From: Polymorphobacter megasporae
Lineage (GTDB): Bacteria; Pseudomonadota; Alphaproteobacteria; Sphingomonadales; Sphingomonadaceae
Reading direction: 5' to 3'
Length of the DNA: 64,000 nt
NCBI RefSeq assembly: GCF_018982885.2
Contig: NZ_CP081848.1
Coordinates: forward strand, 3,534,001 to 3,598,000
The notes under the pieces are model-generated. The model was not told the DNA's origin and searched no databases. It was given only the letters and a program-made list of their open reading frames with translations. The translations under genes were made by a program, and so were the position numbers. Positions 18,307 through 27,785 of this stretch are shown here, piece after piece. Numbering within the stretch: position 1 is the first letter of the stretch; each line of letters begins with the position of its first letter.

Positions 18307-18723
18307 TCACGACCCGAGCAGCCCAAGGGTGGCGTCGTCGGATCGCCCGCCGTACCAGCGGTCGAGCGCGGCGACGACGTCATCGCCACCGCCCGCCGCG
18401 ATGAACAGCGTCAGAGATGACCGCAGCTTGATCGCATCGATCCCGCCGAACACCGCGTCCGCCGTTACGGGTGGCAGCGCGGCGAGCGCGGCGATACACT
18501 CGTGAAACCGCGGTCCGAGGACCGGATGCGCGAGATACGCCCGCGCTTCGTCGAGCGATTGCAGCGCATAGAATTTCGCGGTTTGGCTGTGGCCGAGCCC
18601 GGCGATCTGCGGGAACACGAACCACATCCAGTGGCTCGTCTTGCGCCCGCGCTGCAATTCGCCGAGCGCGCCCGAATAGGTGTCGCGCTGAGCGTCGACG
18701 AAGCGGTCTAGCTCGCCGCTCAC
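18307..18723 (-). CDS. DUF1810 domain protein
   Basis: 138 residues from GTG 18723. The family signatures DRFVDAQRDTYSGALGELQRG, KTSHWMWFVFPQIAGLG and ALQSLDEARAYLAHPVLGPR are all present. DUF1810 proteins are small, helical and uncharacterised, often called calpastatin-like. The GTG overlaps the photolyase stop (TGA 18720-18722), which fixes the start and shows translational coupling. Confidence 0.88.
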   Translation of the reverse strand: MSGELDRFVDAQRDTYSGALGELQRGRKTSHWMWFVFPQIAGLGHSQTAKFYALQSLDEARAYLAHPVLGPRFHECIAALAALPPVTADAVFGGIDAIKLRSSLTLFIAAGGGDDVVAALDRWYGGRSDDATLGLLGS

Positions 18724-20108
18724 CCCTTCGTCTCGGCATACGCCGCCAGCGCCCGCGCGCGCGCCTTTGCATGATCGACGATCGGGTGCGGATACGTCTT
18801 GCCGAGGTCGACCCCCGCCGCCTTCAGCGCCATCGGCGATGCGTCCCATGGCGCGTGAATTGCGTCGTCGGGCAGCTTCGCCAATTCGGGCACCCACTCG
18901 CGGATATACGCCCCGCCCCCGTCGAACTTCTCGCTTTGGCCAACGGGGGTGAAGATGCGGTTGAACGGCGACGAGTCGACGCCCGACCCCATGATCCACT
19001 GCCAGCCGAGGCTGTTGTTGCCGTAATCGGCATCGACGAGGCAGTCCCAGAACCAACGCTCGCCGTGCCGCCAGTCGATCAGCAGGTGCTTGGTCAGGAA
19101 CGACGCGACGATCATTCGCACCCGGTTGTGCATCCACCCGGTCGTCCACAACTGGCGCATTCCGGCGTCGACGATCGGGTAGCCGGTCCGCCCCCGCTGC
19201 CACGCGCGCAGCCCCTTCGGGTCGTCGCGAAACGGGAAGTCGGCGAATTGCGGGCGGTTGGGCTCGTCACCGAGGCGCGGGAATTGCTGGACGACGTTGA
19301 TCGCGAAGTCGCGCCAGCCGATCTCGCGGCGGTAGCTGACCGGCCCCTCGCCGCGCCCGCTAATTGCCGCCCAGACCTGCGCCGGACTAATCTCGCCATG
19401 GTGGAGGTGCGGCGACAGGCGCGAGGTCAGCGGCTTGGCGGGATAGTTGCGGCCGTGCTCATAGTCGGCAGCGACGTCGGCGAAGGTGTCGAGCGCGGCG
19501 TGCGCCCCCGCCTCGCCGGGAGTCCAGACGTCGAACCCGCCCGACCAGTCGGGATCGGCGGCCAGCAGTTTCCAGTCGTCGAGATCGTCGCTCTTGGGCG
19601 GCTTGGCAAAGCGGATCATCGGCGCGGGCTCGGGATCGCCGGGCGGCATCGCGTGCTGCAGCGCATTCCAGAACGGGGTGAAAATCCGGTACGGCGTTCC
19701 CGACCCCGACTTCGTCGTCCCCGGCGGCGCGAGATACGCCCCGTCATGGAGCGTCAGGTCGAGCACCTTCGCAACCGCCGCCTCCTCGGTCACCGCCCAC
19801 GGCTCGTAGTGGTGGAGCGCGTGGACCGCGGTCGCATTCGCCGCCTTTGCCACGCCTGCGAGTTCGACCGCGGGACGGCCGCGCCGCAACACCAGCGCCC
19901 CGCCCATCTTCTTGAGATCGGCGGCGAGCGCGACGAGGCTGTAATGCAGCCACCACCGTTGCGCCGCGCCGATCCGCCATTTGCCCGGCGTCTCGTCGTC
20001 GAGGACATAGACCGCGATTACCGGCCCCGCCGCTGCCGCCGCGCGCACCGCCGCCTGATCGGCAAGGCGGAGGTCGTTACGGAACCAGATGATCTGCGGC
20101 TCGGCCAT
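18720..20108 (-). CDS. phrB: Deoxyribodipyrimidine photo-lyase (cryptochrome/photolyase family)
   Basis: 462 residues from ATG 20108 with GGAG upstream. The N-terminal antenna domain begins IIWFRNDLRLADQAA; the FAD domain has EIGWRDFAINVV, GRTGYPIVDAGMRQLWTTGWMHNR and the VDADYGNNSLGWQW block. It repairs cyclobutane pyrimidine dimers using near-UV/blue light. It is divergent from the transaminase gene (58-bp gap) and is followed by DUF1810. Confidence 0.94.
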   Translation of the reverse strand: MAEPQIIWFRNDLRLADQAAVRAAAAAGPVIAVYVLDDETPGKWRIGAAQRWWLHYSLVALAADLKKMGGALVLRRGRPAVELAGVAKAANATAVHALHHYEPWAVTEEAAVAKVLDLTLHDGAYLAPPGTTKSGSGTPYRIFTPFWNALQHAMPPGDPEPAPMIRFAKPPKSDDLDDWKLLAADPDWSGGFDVWTPGEAGAHAALDTFADVAADYEHGRNYPAKPLTSRLSPHLHHGEISPAQVWAAISGRGEGPVSYRREIGWRDFAINVVQQFPRLGDEPNRPQFADFPFRDDPKGLRAWQRGRTGYPIVDAGMRQLWTTGWMHNRVRMIVASFLTKHLLIDWRHGERWFWDCLVDADYGNNSLGWQWIMGSGVDSSPFNRIFTPVGQSEKFDGGGAYIREWVPELAKLPDDAIHAPWDASPMALKAAGVDLGKTYPHPIVDHAKARARALAAYAETKG

Positions 20109-20166
20109 ATTGTCTCCCTCTCCGGCGCGGTCTACCCCCAACTCTCCGCAACCGTGAAAGCGCCAA

Positions 20167-21033
20167 ATGCCGCGTCTTGCCTATGTCGATGGCCAGATTA
20201 TCCCGCTCGCCAGTGCGTCGGTCCCGGTCGAGGATCGCGGGCTCCAGTTCGCCGACAGTGTCTATGAGGTGTGTGCAGTCCTCAACGGGCGGCTGCTCGA
20301 CTGGCCGCTCCACCTCGCACGGCTGGGGCGCAACCTCGGCGAACTGAGCATCGCCGCGCCGATGGCCGACGCCGCGCTCAACCTCGTCGCACGGCGGCTG
20401 ATCGCAGCAAATCGCGTGACCGAGGCATTGCTGTATATCCAGGTGTCGCGCGGTACGGCGAAGCGCGATCACGGCTTCCCCAGCGCACGCGCGCCGACAC
20501 TGGTGATGACCGTCCGCCCGTTCGATTTCGCGCAGCGCGTCGCGCAACAGGCGAAAGGCGTCGCGGTGATCAGCGTCGCCGACCAGCGCTGGGGGCGCTG
20601 CGATATCAAGACGACGGGGCTGCTCGCGAACGTGCTGGCAAAGCAGGAGGCGCGTGACGCCGGCGCGTTCGAGGCGTGGCTGGTGCGCGACGACGGCACC
20701 GTCACCGAGGGCGGTTCGACGAACACATGGATCGTCGACGGCGGCACGATCGTCACTCATCCGCAGTCGCCGCACATTCTCCCGGGAGTGATGCGCGCGG
20801 CGGTAATCGAGGCGGCGGTTGCTGCGGGAATACCGCTGGTCGAGCGACCGTTCAGTCTAGACGAAGCCCTTGGCGCCACCGAGGCGTTCATCACCTCGAC
20901 AACGGTGCCAGTGTTGCCGGTTGTAAAAATTGACGGTCACGCGATTGCGGGTGGCGAGCCCGGCCCGGTCGCGGCGCTGCTCGCTCGAGCGATCTGGAAC
21001 CGGATCGCGGCGCAGACCGGCTACCAGCCCTAG
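20167..21033 (+). CDS. Class IV aminotransferase, D-amino-acid transaminase type
   Basis: 288 residues. It starts AYVDGQIIPLASASVPVEDRGLQF, has YIQVSRGTAKRDHGFP (D-amino-acid transaminase-like), the PLP Lys in RWGRCDIKTTGLL (Lys148) and VTEGGSTNTWIV. The likely reaction is interconversion of D-alanine and D-glutamate for peptidoglycan; branched-chain or aminodeoxychorismate activity cannot be excluded, but the RGTAKRDH motif argues against both. It is transcribed away from the photolyase. Confidence 0.88.
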   Translation: MPRLAYVDGQIIPLASASVPVEDRGLQFADSVYEVCAVLNGRLLDWPLHLARLGRNLGELSIAAPMADAALNLVARRLIAANRVTEALLYIQVSRGTAKRDHGFPSARAPTLVMTVRPFDFAQRVAQQAKGVAVISVADQRWGRCDIKTTGLLANVLAKQEARDAGAFEAWLVRDDGTVTEGGSTNTWIVDGGTIVTHPQSPHILPGVMRAAVIEAAVAAGIPLVERPFSLDEALGATEAFITSTTVPVLPVVKIDGHAIAGGEPGPVAALLARAIWNRIAAQTGYQP

Positions 21034-21036
21034 GGT

Positions 21037-21549
21037 CTACTCCATCGGCGGGGGTGGCATCATTCCATCAGGGCCGCCGCCACGCTTGCGCATCTCGGCC
21101 ATCCGGGCATCCATCCGCGCCCGCATAGCGCGCGCATCCGCCACGAAAGCGCGGCGATCGGTAACCGAAAGCTGTTGGAACGCGACCAGCATCGCGCCCT
21201 GCTGCTTCAGCTTCGCGGCACTCGAAGCCTCTCGCTCCTCGTCCATCGCGCGCTTCAACGCGACGGGATCGAGCCGGTCGGCATCGAGCACCGCGAGCAT
21301 CCGGTCACGCGCGGCGTTGCTCGCTTCATGCGACATCCGCGGGTCGGCACTCTTGAACGCCGCCATCATCGTCGCCCGGCCGGCCGGGCTCATCGAGGCG
21401 AACATCTGCTGCATTCCGTGCGGCCCGCGCATCGAACGGCCACCGGGCCCGGGACCATCGGGCATCGAATCACCCGGCGGCGGCGGCATCTGCGCCATCG
21501 CGGGAGCCGTCGCCCCGAGCAGCAACAGGGCGGCAAGAACGCGCTTCAT
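21037..21549 (-). CDS. Periplasmic Spy/ZraP-like protein
   Basis: 170 residues with a signal peptide ending at APAMA-Q. The mature part is Met/Pro/Gly-rich (PPPPGDSMPDGPGPGGRSM), then long charged helices such as SVTDRRAFVADARAMRARMDARMAEMRKR, and closes with MMPPPPME. This is the design of heavy-metal-resistance/Spy-like periplasmic chaperones. It overlaps the anti-sigma gene by four bases and is the last gene of the sigma-factor operon, so it is a plausible output or sensor of envelope stress. Confidence 0.8.
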   Translation of the reverse strand: MKRVLAALLLLGATAPAMAQMPPPPGDSMPDGPGPGGRSMRGPHGMQQMFASMSPAGRATMMAAFKSADPRMSHEASNAARDRMLAVLDADRLDPVALKRAMDEEREASSAAKLKQQGAMLVAFQQLSVTDRRAFVADARAMRARMDARMAEMRKRGGGPDGMMPPPPME

Positions 21550-21983
21550 AGCAAATGTTCCTCGTCGGGAGTGGGCGTGAAGACCTGCTCGAACGCGGTC
21601 TCGTCGGATAAGGTCGTTACCGCCGCGGTGCGCGGCGCAGCCGTCGACGGCGTGATCGGGGCGGGAGTCAGCAAGACGATCGCCGCCGCGAGCGACGCAG
21701 CAATGCTCCCGCCTGCGGCCCAGCGCATGACGAAACGGGTCGGCCGCATCGCGACTGCCGCCGCCGTCCGCGCATCGCCGAGCGGCACCGGGCGGCGTGC
21801 CCAATTCGTCAGGTCGACATCGAGCCCGCGTGCCTCGTCCAGCGCCGCCGTCAGCGCAGGGTCGGCCGCAATGACCGCCAGCGCCGTCGCGCGCTCGGCA
21901 TCGGGCCAGCGCGCCGTATCGCCGCCGTAAGCCGCGATGATCTCGGCGGCGCGATCGTGAAAAAAAGGCAGGGGCTCAGTCAT
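21546..21983 (-). CDS. Putative anti-sigma factor, single membrane segment
   Basis: 145 residues. A cytoplasmic part (1-80, with EIIAAYGGDTARWPDAER) is followed by one membrane helix (about 92-110, AAGGSIAASLAAAIVLLTPA) and a short periplasmic tail. It overlaps the ECF sigma gene by eight bases and the Spy-like gene by four. The arrangement and topology suggest it holds the sigma factor at the membrane; no zinc anti-sigma HxxxCxxC motif is present. Confidence 0.72.
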   Translation of the reverse strand: MTEPLPFFHDRAAEIIAAYGGDTARWPDAERATALAVIAADPALTAALDEARGLDVDLTNWARRPVPLGDARTAAAVAMRPTRFVMRWAAGGSIAASLAAAIVLLTPAPITPSTAAPRTAAVTTLSDETAFEQVFTPTPDEEHLL

Positions 21984-22548
21984 GGGGGTTCCGGGTTTCG
22001 GGTCGGTCGCTGTCGAGCAACCTAGCAAGTTCTATACGCGACCGTGCCAATAATCCCTCGACCGCCTTGGGCGTCGTCTCGAGGATCACCGCGATCTCGG
22101 CCATGCTCGCGCCCTCGCCGTGGAACAGCGTGATCGCGGTGCGCTGGCGCGGGTTGAGGCTCGCCATCGCCGCATCGACGCGGCGCGCGCGGGCATTGGC
22201 GACGCTCGCCTCGAACGGATCGGGCAGGTCGCTCGGGACGGTCGCGGCCGCCTCGATCGGCGCGACGATCTTGAAGCGGCGGCGGCGGTCGAGGCACTGG
22301 TTGACGAGGATGCGGCGGAACCAGCCGTCGACCGACCCGCGCGCAGGGTCGAAGCGCGCCGCTTCGGTCCACATCTTGGTCAGTGCGCCCTGAAGCGCGT
22401 CCTCGGCCTCGCTGCGATCGTTGAGGACGCGCGTCGCGATGCGGAGGCATGGGCCATAGAGTCGGCTCACCAGCGCTTCGAACGCGCGCCGATCGCCGGT
22501 GGCGACGCGCGACATCAGGATTGCGGGATCATCGACCATCTGCAGCAT
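21976..22548 (-). CDS. ECF-type RNA polymerase sigma factor
   Basis: 190 residues. Region 2 (FEALVSRLYGPCLRIATRVLNDRSEAEDALQG, then GWFRRILVNQCLDRRRR) and region 4 (MASLNPRQRTAITLFHGEGASMAEIA followed by TTPKAVEGLLARSR) are clear. It heads a three-gene operon with a membrane anti-sigma candidate and a Spy-like periplasmic protein, suggesting an envelope- or metal-stress regulon. Autoregulation is likely but I could not fix its promoter. Confidence 0.9.
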   Translation of the reverse strand: MLQMVDDPAILMSRVATGDRRAFEALVSRLYGPCLRIATRVLNDRSEAEDALQGALTKMWTEAARFDPARGSVDGWFRRILVNQCLDRRRRFKIVAPIEAAATVPSDLPDPFEASVANARARRVDAAMASLNPRQRTAITLFHGEGASMAEIAVILETTPKAVEGLLARSRIELARLLDSDRPETRNPHD

Positions 22549-22588
22549 TCCCGCGGTTACGCGCGCGATGCCTGAAAACCCCCGGCTA

Positions 22589-22611
22589 AACCCCGGACAT
22601 GCCCTGTCCGG
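22589..22611 (-). terminator. Hairpin between the sigma-factor and korAB genes
   Basis: CCCCGGACA pairs with TGTCCGGGG around a five-base loop. On the minus strand it lies directly after the korB stop and is followed by TTTAGCC and later TTTTC, compatible with a weak intrinsic terminator for korAB. Confidence 0.5.
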
Positions 22612-22620
22612 GGTGGCCGT

Positions 22621-23649
22621 TCAAACCGCGTGGAGTTCCTTCGCCGCGATCTCCCAGCTCTGGCCCTTGCGGATCAGCGCGTTGAGGTCGGTCGGCTTGC
22701 CGGCGCTCGCCGAGATATTCTGCTCGACGACCGCAGCTTCGAACGACGGTGCCGGGTTGCACCAGATGACGCCGAGCGCGATCGGGAACGGGCCGAACTC
22801 CATATCGATCAGCAGCTGCGCCTGGACGCGGTTCATCTCGTCGTGGACCATCAGCCCCGCGGTGTCGCCGTCGACGACATCGACGACCTTGAGCGCCATC
22901 GCGGCGGCGTCGAAGACGATGCCCTTGGTGCCGGCCCCGAAGACCAACGGCTGGCCGTGGACGACATTGAGCTGGTTCATCGGCGCGGCCTTCTTGTCGG
23001 TGAAGGCGTCGAAAACCGCGTCGTTGTAGACGATGCAGTTCTGGAAGATCTCGACGAAGCTCGTGCCCTTGTGGCCATGCGCGCGCTTGAGGATCTCGGG
23101 CATCGTCTTCTGCGCGGTGTCGATCGTCCGCGCGATGAAGCGCGCACCCGCGCCGAGGGCGAAGCCGCACGGCGACGCGGGGCGGTCGACCGAGCCGAAC
23201 GGGGTCGACGGCGAGCGTGTCCCGATCCGCGAGGTCGGCGAATACTGCCCCTTGGTCAGGCCATAGATCTCGTTGTTGAACAGCAAGACCTGGCAGTCGA
23301 GATTGCGCCGCAGCAAATGGAGCATGTGGTTGCCACCGATCGACAGCCCGTCGCCGTCGCCGGTGATGATCCACACATCGAGTTCAGGGTTGGCGAGCTT
23401 GATCCCCGTCGCCACCGCCGGCGCGCGGCCGTGGATCGTGTGGAAGCCGTAGGTCTCCATGTAATAGGGAAAGCGCGACGAGCAGCCGATGCCCGACACG
23501 AACACCGTCTTTTCAGGCGGCGTGCCGATCTCGGGCATCGTCCGCTGGACCGCCTTGAGAATCGCATAGTCGCCGCACCCGGGGCACCAGCGAACTTCCT
23601 GATCGGTCTCCCAGTCCTTGGGGACGGTGATGCGGGTCATGTCGTTCAT
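22621..23649 (-). CDS. korB: 2-oxoacid:ferredoxin oxidoreductase, beta subunit (2-oxoglutarate type)
   Basis: 342 residues from ATG 23649. The N-terminal RWCPGCGDYAIL motif, SGIGCSSRFPYYM, TGDGDGLSIGGNH (TPP-Mg loop) and LFNNEIYGLTKGQYSPTS are diagnostic. With KorA it converts 2-oxoglutarate and CoA to succinyl-CoA, reducing ferredoxin. It overlaps korA by four bases. In aerobic sphingomonads this enzyme can accompany or replace the NAD-linked dehydrogenase; the window does not show which. Confidence 0.93.
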   Translation of the reverse strand: MNDMTRITVPKDWETDQEVRWCPGCGDYAILKAVQRTMPEIGTPPEKTVFVSGIGCSSRFPYYMETYGFHTIHGRAPAVATGIKLANPELDVWIITGDGDGLSIGGNHMLHLLRRNLDCQVLLFNNEIYGLTKGQYSPTSRIGTRSPSTPFGSVDRPASPCGFALGAGARFIARTIDTAQKTMPEILKRAHGHKGTSFVEIFQNCIVYNDAVFDAFTDKKAAPMNQLNVVHGQPLVFGAGTKGIVFDAAAMALKVVDVVDGDTAGLMVHDEMNRVQAQLLIDMEFGPFPIALGVIWCNPAPSFEAAVVEQNISASAGKPTDLNALIRKGQSWEIAAKELHAV

Positions 23650-25547
23650 CGGTCGTTCCCTGCGAGCGCCGCGTCGATTGCCGCCTCGATCTCCGAAATC
23701 TTGAAGGGGTGCCCGCTGACCTTGTTGAGCGGCTGGCAGTCGACGAGATACTGGTCGCGCAGCACGGTCTTCAACTGCCCGGTGTTCATCTCGGGCACGA
23801 TCACCTTGTCGTAGCCACGCAGCAGCTCGCCGAGGTTCGACGGCAGCGGCCAGATGTGGCGGATGTGGATGTGGGCGACGTCGAGCCCCTTCGCCCGGGC
23901 GCGCTGGACGCCCTTGCGGATCGGGCCGTAGGTCGAGCCCCAGCCGACCATCGCCAGCTTGCCCGACGACGGCCCCTGGTCGACGTCCTGGAGCGGGATG
24001 TGCTTGGAAATGTTGGCGATCTTGTCGCGGCGGATGTCGGTCATCGCCTGGTGATTGTCGGCTTCGTAGTTGATGTTGCCGGTCTTCACACCCTTCTCGA
24101 TGCCGCCGATCCGGTGGGTCAGCCCCGGCGTGCCGGGCTTGATCCAGACGCGCGCGAGCGTGTCGGGGTCGCGGCTGTACGGGTTGATGCGGCCTTCGGC
24201 GGGGACCTCGGTGTGGAATGCGACCGGGAACGGGGCGAAGCTCGCCATGTCGGGGACGCGCCACGGCTCGGCGGCGTTGGCGATATAGCCGTCGGTCAGG
24301 ACCATCACCGGGGTCATGAACTGGGTGGCCAAGCGGCACGCCTCGATCGCGACCTCGAAGCAATCCGACGGTGAGCGCGAGGCGATCACCACCAGCGGTG
24401 CGTCGCCGTTGCGGCCGTAGACCGCCTGGTACAGGTCGCTCTGCTCGGTCTTGGTCGGGAGGCCGGTCGACGGGCCGCCGCGCTGCGAGTTGACGATGAC
24501 AAGCGGCAATTCGGTAATGATCGCAAGGCCCAGCGCCTCGCCCTTGAGCGCGATCCCCGGGCCGGACGAGGACGTCACGCCCAAGCTGCCGGCATAGCTC
24601 GCGCCGATCGCCGACGCGATCGCGGCGATCTCGTCCTCGGCCTGGAAGGTGGTGACGCCGAACTCCTTCAACCGCGCCAGCGCGTGGAGGATCGGCGAGG
24701 CGGGCGTAATCGGGTACGAACCAAAGAACATCGGCAGGTTGGCGAGCTGCGCCCCGGCAACGAGCCCGAGCGCGAGTGACTCGCCGCCCGTCACGGTGCG
24801 GTAGAATCCCGGAGCCGACGACGACGCATCGACCGCGAACTGCTTGAGCGGGCCGTCCAATTCGGCGGTCTCGCCGTACGCATGGCCGGCATTGAGCGCC
24901 GCCGCGTTCGCCTGCGCGAGGACCGGGTTCTTCGAGAACTTGCTCTTCAGCCACTCGATCAGCGGATCGCGCTCGCGGTCGAACATCCACAGCGCGAGGC
25001 CGAGCGTCCACATGTTCTTGCAGCGCAGCGCTTCCTTGTTGCCGAGCCCGAACGGCTTGACGGCTTCCAGCGTCTGGCGGCTGATGTCGAACGCCATCAC
25101 CTGCCACTTGGCGAGGCTGTTATCCTCGAGCGGGTTGGCGGCATAGCCCGCCTTGGCGAGGTTGCGCGCGGTGAACTCGCCGCTGTCGATGATGACCAAG
25201 CCGCCGGGGCGGAGGTCGACGACGTTGGTCTTGAGCGCCGCCGGGTTCATTGCGACCAGCACGTCGGGTTCGTCGCCGGCGGTCTCGATGCCATTCGCGC
25301 CGAAGTTGATCTGGAACGCCGAGACGCCGAAGGTTGTCCCCTGCGGCGCACGGATCTCGGCGGGGAAGTCGGGGAAGGTCGAGAAGTCGTCGCCCGCGAG
25401 CGCAGTCGACAGTGTGAACTGCCCGCCGGTCAACTGCATGCCGTCGCCGCTATCGCCGGCGAAACGGACGACCATAGTTTCGGAGTGGGTCTTCGGGGGA
25501 GCGGGCTTGGTCGTCGGCTCGTCGACAGTCTGCAGCGCAGTCGCCAT
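23646..25547 (-). CDS. korA: 2-oxoacid:ferredoxin oxidoreductase, gamma-alpha fused subunit
   Basis: 633 residues. The N-terminal third is the gamma domain (VRFAGDSGDGMQLTGGQF, then PDVLVAMNP). The rest is the alpha domain with FGSYPITPASPILHALA, EDEIAAIASAIGASYAG, GPGIALKGEALGLA and QRGGPSTGLPTKTEQSDL. Gamma-alpha fusion is normal for this bacterial KorA type. It forms an operon with korB. Confidence 0.93.
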   Translation of the reverse strand: MATALQTVDEPTTKPAPPKTHSETMVVRFAGDSGDGMQLTGGQFTLSTALAGDDFSTFPDFPAEIRAPQGTTFGVSAFQINFGANGIETAGDEPDVLVAMNPAALKTNVVDLRPGGLVIIDSGEFTARNLAKAGYAANPLEDNSLAKWQVMAFDISRQTLEAVKPFGLGNKEALRCKNMWTLGLALWMFDRERDPLIEWLKSKFSKNPVLAQANAAALNAGHAYGETAELDGPLKQFAVDASSSAPGFYRTVTGGESLALGLVAGAQLANLPMFFGSYPITPASPILHALARLKEFGVTTFQAEDEIAAIASAIGASYAGSLGVTSSSGPGIALKGEALGLAIITELPLVIVNSQRGGPSTGLPTKTEQSDLYQAVYGRNGDAPLVVIASRSPSDCFEVAIEACRLATQFMTPVMVLTDGYIANAAEPWRVPDMASFAPFPVAFHTEVPAEGRINPYSRDPDTLARVWIKPGTPGLTHRIGGIEKGVKTGNINYEADNHQAMTDIRRDKIANISKHIPLQDVDQGPSSGKLAMVGWGSTYGPIRKGVQRARAKGLDVAHIHIRHIWPLPSNLGELLRGYDKVIVPEMNTGQLKTVLRDQYLVDCQPLNKVSGHPFKISEIEAAIDAALAGNDR

Positions 25548-25563
25548 TAACAGTTTCCGGATG

Positions 25564-26523
25564 TCATGATGCGAGGCGGTCTACTCCCCGCGGCGCGGCG
25601 GGTCCAAGTAGTTTTTCTGTAACGTGGCCCAGCGCGTCGGCCATCGCGACTATCGACCGCGCATGCCGCATCGCCACCGCCTCGCGGTCGGCGCCGTAGC
25701 CGCCGCCGAGCGTCGACGCGACCGGAATGCCGCGCGCGGCGCACGTCTCGACGACAAAGCGGTCACGCGCGGCGAGCCCGTCGTCGCTCAGCGCCAGCCG
25801 CCCGAGCCGGTCGTCGGCGTGCGGATCGACCCCGGCCTGATACAGCACCAGCCCGGGACGATATGTGTCGAGGAATGCGGGCAGCGCGTCGGCAAGGACC
25901 GCGAGATAGTCGTCATCCCCCATCTTGTCGGGCAGCGCGACATCGCGCGTCGACACCTGTTTGCGCACCGGGAAGTTCTTCGCCGCGTGCATCGAGAACG
26001 TCACCGCGTCGTTCCGCCCGGAGAAGATCGCGGCGGTCCCGTCGCCCTGATGAACGTCGAGGTCGACCACCGCGAGCGTCGCCACCCGGCCCTCCGCCAG
26101 CAACTGCGCGCCGGCGATGGCGAGGTCGTTGAAGATGCAGTACCCGGCCCCGCCATCGGGCAGCGCATGATGACTCCCCCCGGCGGTGTTGGCGGCAAAG
26201 CCCGTTTCGAGCGCGATCCGCGCCGCGAGATACGTCCCGCCGATAACAAGTCGTGATCGCCGGACCATCGCCGCGGTCACCGGAAAGCCGATCCGCCGCT
26301 CTTGTTCCCGGGTCAGCGTGCCGTCGAACACCGCCGCGACATAGGCGGGCTCGTGCACCGCCTCGATCCACGCGCGCGGCGCCGGATCGGGGGTGTGCGC
26401 CTCGAAATCCGCAGCGAGTCGCTCGAGCGCGACCATCAGCAAGCCGTACTTATCCATCGGAAAGCTGTGCCCCGGCGGCAGCGGCGCGACATAGTCGGGA
26501 TGATGGACGAGCGCGACGGTCAT
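25564..26523 (-). CDS. Histone deacetylase-fold (acetoin-utilisation/APAH-like) hydrolase
   Basis: 319 residues. The zinc-enzyme motifs [33 protein letters not shown] and [14 protein letters not shown] are intact, so catalysis is expected. Bacterial members remove acetyl groups from small amides, polyamines or acetyl-lysine; the substrate cannot be told. It sits 16 bp downstream of korA on the same strand, in the opposite order to a functional link I could name. Confidence 0.88.
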   Translation of the reverse strand: MTVALVHHPDYVAPLPPGHSFPMDKYGLLMVALERLAADFEAHTPDPAPRAWIEAVHEPAYVAAVFDGTLTREQERRIGFPVTAAMVRRSRLVIGGTYLAARIALETGFAANTAGGSHHALPDGGAGYCIFNDLAIAGAQLLAEGRVATLAVVDLDVHQGDGTAAIFSGRNDAVTFSMHAAKNFPVRKQVSTRDVALPDKMGDDDYLAVLADALPAFLDTYRPGLVLYQAGVDPHADDRLGRLALSDDGLAARDRFVVETCAARGIPVASTLGGGYGADREAVAMRHARSIVAMADALGHVTEKLLGPAAPRGVDRLAS

Positions 26524-26541
26524 CGCCCCGCGCGTTGCCCG

Positions 26542-27558
26542 CTAGCGGCCGACCTCGTCAAGCTCGCGCAGACGCAGGCGATAGGCGTCGGCGATACAAT
26601 CGCGGTCGGGACACGTCTGCCGGGCATTCAGGAAAGTCGTCTCGCCGTGGTGGATCCGCTGCACCGTGGCCGGATCGACGCTGCGGTCAAGCGCGGCAAA
26701 TCGCGACGTCAGCTGTCTGTCGAGCGCCGCCAGCCCGGCGTCGGAACAGATCGCCGCGGTGATGTCGTTGCGCGCGCGGCGGCAATTGAAGCCGGGTGCC
26801 TGCGCCGCGCCCTGCTGACGGCTGGTCCGCGTGGCGCGACCGGGCGTCGCGACCGGCACGACCGCGCGCCGCGCTTCCACTGTGCGCTCCTCGAGCCTCC
26901 GTTCGCGGGACCGTGCGCGTTCGCCGGTCTGCGGGCTCGGGGTGCGTTTCAGAACAGGGAGCGGCTGCTCGGTAACAGGCGGCGTCGACGATGGCGCTGG
27001 CGCGGCTGGCGGCTCGGCGCTTGTGGACGCTTCAGTTATGGGCGGCGCGTTCGTTGCTGGCTTCGGCAATATGGTCGTCGGCAGCGAAGGCGTGTGCGCC
27101 AGCGGTAGCGCGGGCGACGCTACCGGCGCAGCTCGCGCCTCGACCGGTGCAGGAGGCGAGGCGACCGGCGTACCGATATTGCCTCGCACCAGCCAACCGA
27201 CCGCGCCCGCCGCGACTAAAGCGACGGCCGCGAACAGTGTCCATAAAATCGGGAAACGCCGGGACGATGCCGGTGCGACAACCGGCGTTGACCCCGGACG
27301 CGATGCGACCGAGGGTGCCACCGCCGCCGCGGCGTTCGCGGCCGGGCGAGCGCGATATGCGGGCGCGGCCGGTCGCTCGATCGCGGTCGGCGACGACGAC
27401 GCAGTCTGGCCCGCAGACGATGCCATCGGCAGGACATCGTCGTTGCCCGCGACACGACGGTCATTGCCGGTAGCCCGACGATCAGTCTGCTGACCCGGAC
27501 CGCGATCGGCCCCGAAAAGCTCTTCGGCGCGGCGGCGACGCCAATCCTCTGTCCCCAT
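26542..27558 (-). CDS. Membrane protein with C-terminal LprI-type domain
   Basis: 338 residues. A cytoplasmic low-complexity region (1-100) is followed by one transmembrane helix (about 104-122, LFAAVALVAAGAVGWLV), a long Pro/Ala/Thr-rich linker and a C-terminal domain of about 80 residues. That domain has four cysteines in the LprI/DUF1311 pattern (FNCRRARNDITAAICSDAGLAALDRQL and TCPDRDCIADAY). The domain faces the periplasm. Family members include lysozyme inhibitors, but most are uncharacterised. Confidence 0.75.
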   Translation of the reverse strand: MGTEDWRRRRAEELFGADRGPGQQTDRRATGNDRRVAGNDDVLPMASSAGQTASSSPTAIERPAAPAYRARPAANAAAAVAPSVASRPGSTPVVAPASSRRFPILWTLFAAVALVAAGAVGWLVRGNIGTPVASPPAPVEARAAPVASPALPLAHTPSLPTTILPKPATNAPPITEASTSAEPPAAPAPSSTPPVTEQPLPVLKRTPSPQTGERARSRERRLEERTVEARRAVVPVATPGRATRTSRQQGAAQAPGFNCRRARNDITAAICSDAGLAALDRQLTSRFAALDRSVDPATVQRIHHGETTFLNARQTCPDRDCIADAYRLRLRELDEVGR

Positions 27559-27785
27559 CGACCGACCCTCCGCACCCGCGCAATATTATCGAATTAGTAA
27601 CGTTGGTTGCAGTCAAAGAGTTGCGGGCCGTGGTGACAGGGTCACGTACGAAAAGCCTGTCCTACAGGCAGTTGAATGGCTTAGCCTCGCTGGATGATGA
27701 TGGACGACCTTCACCGCGCCAATCGCGACCCGCTCGGTCGCGCAGGACTAGGCCGGGTTGAAAGGCTGCTGCAAACTAGTCCCGC

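Noticed and set aside
18471..20267. Long open frame on the plus strand opposite the photolyase and DUF1810 genes
   Set aside because: Its translation is Arg-rich with no motifs. It is a shadow of GC-rich codon usage in phrB.
22621..25107. One very long minus-strand frame across korB and most of korA
   Set aside because: Only the korB part has family motifs; the upstream half is a shadow frame of korA. The real korB start is 23649.
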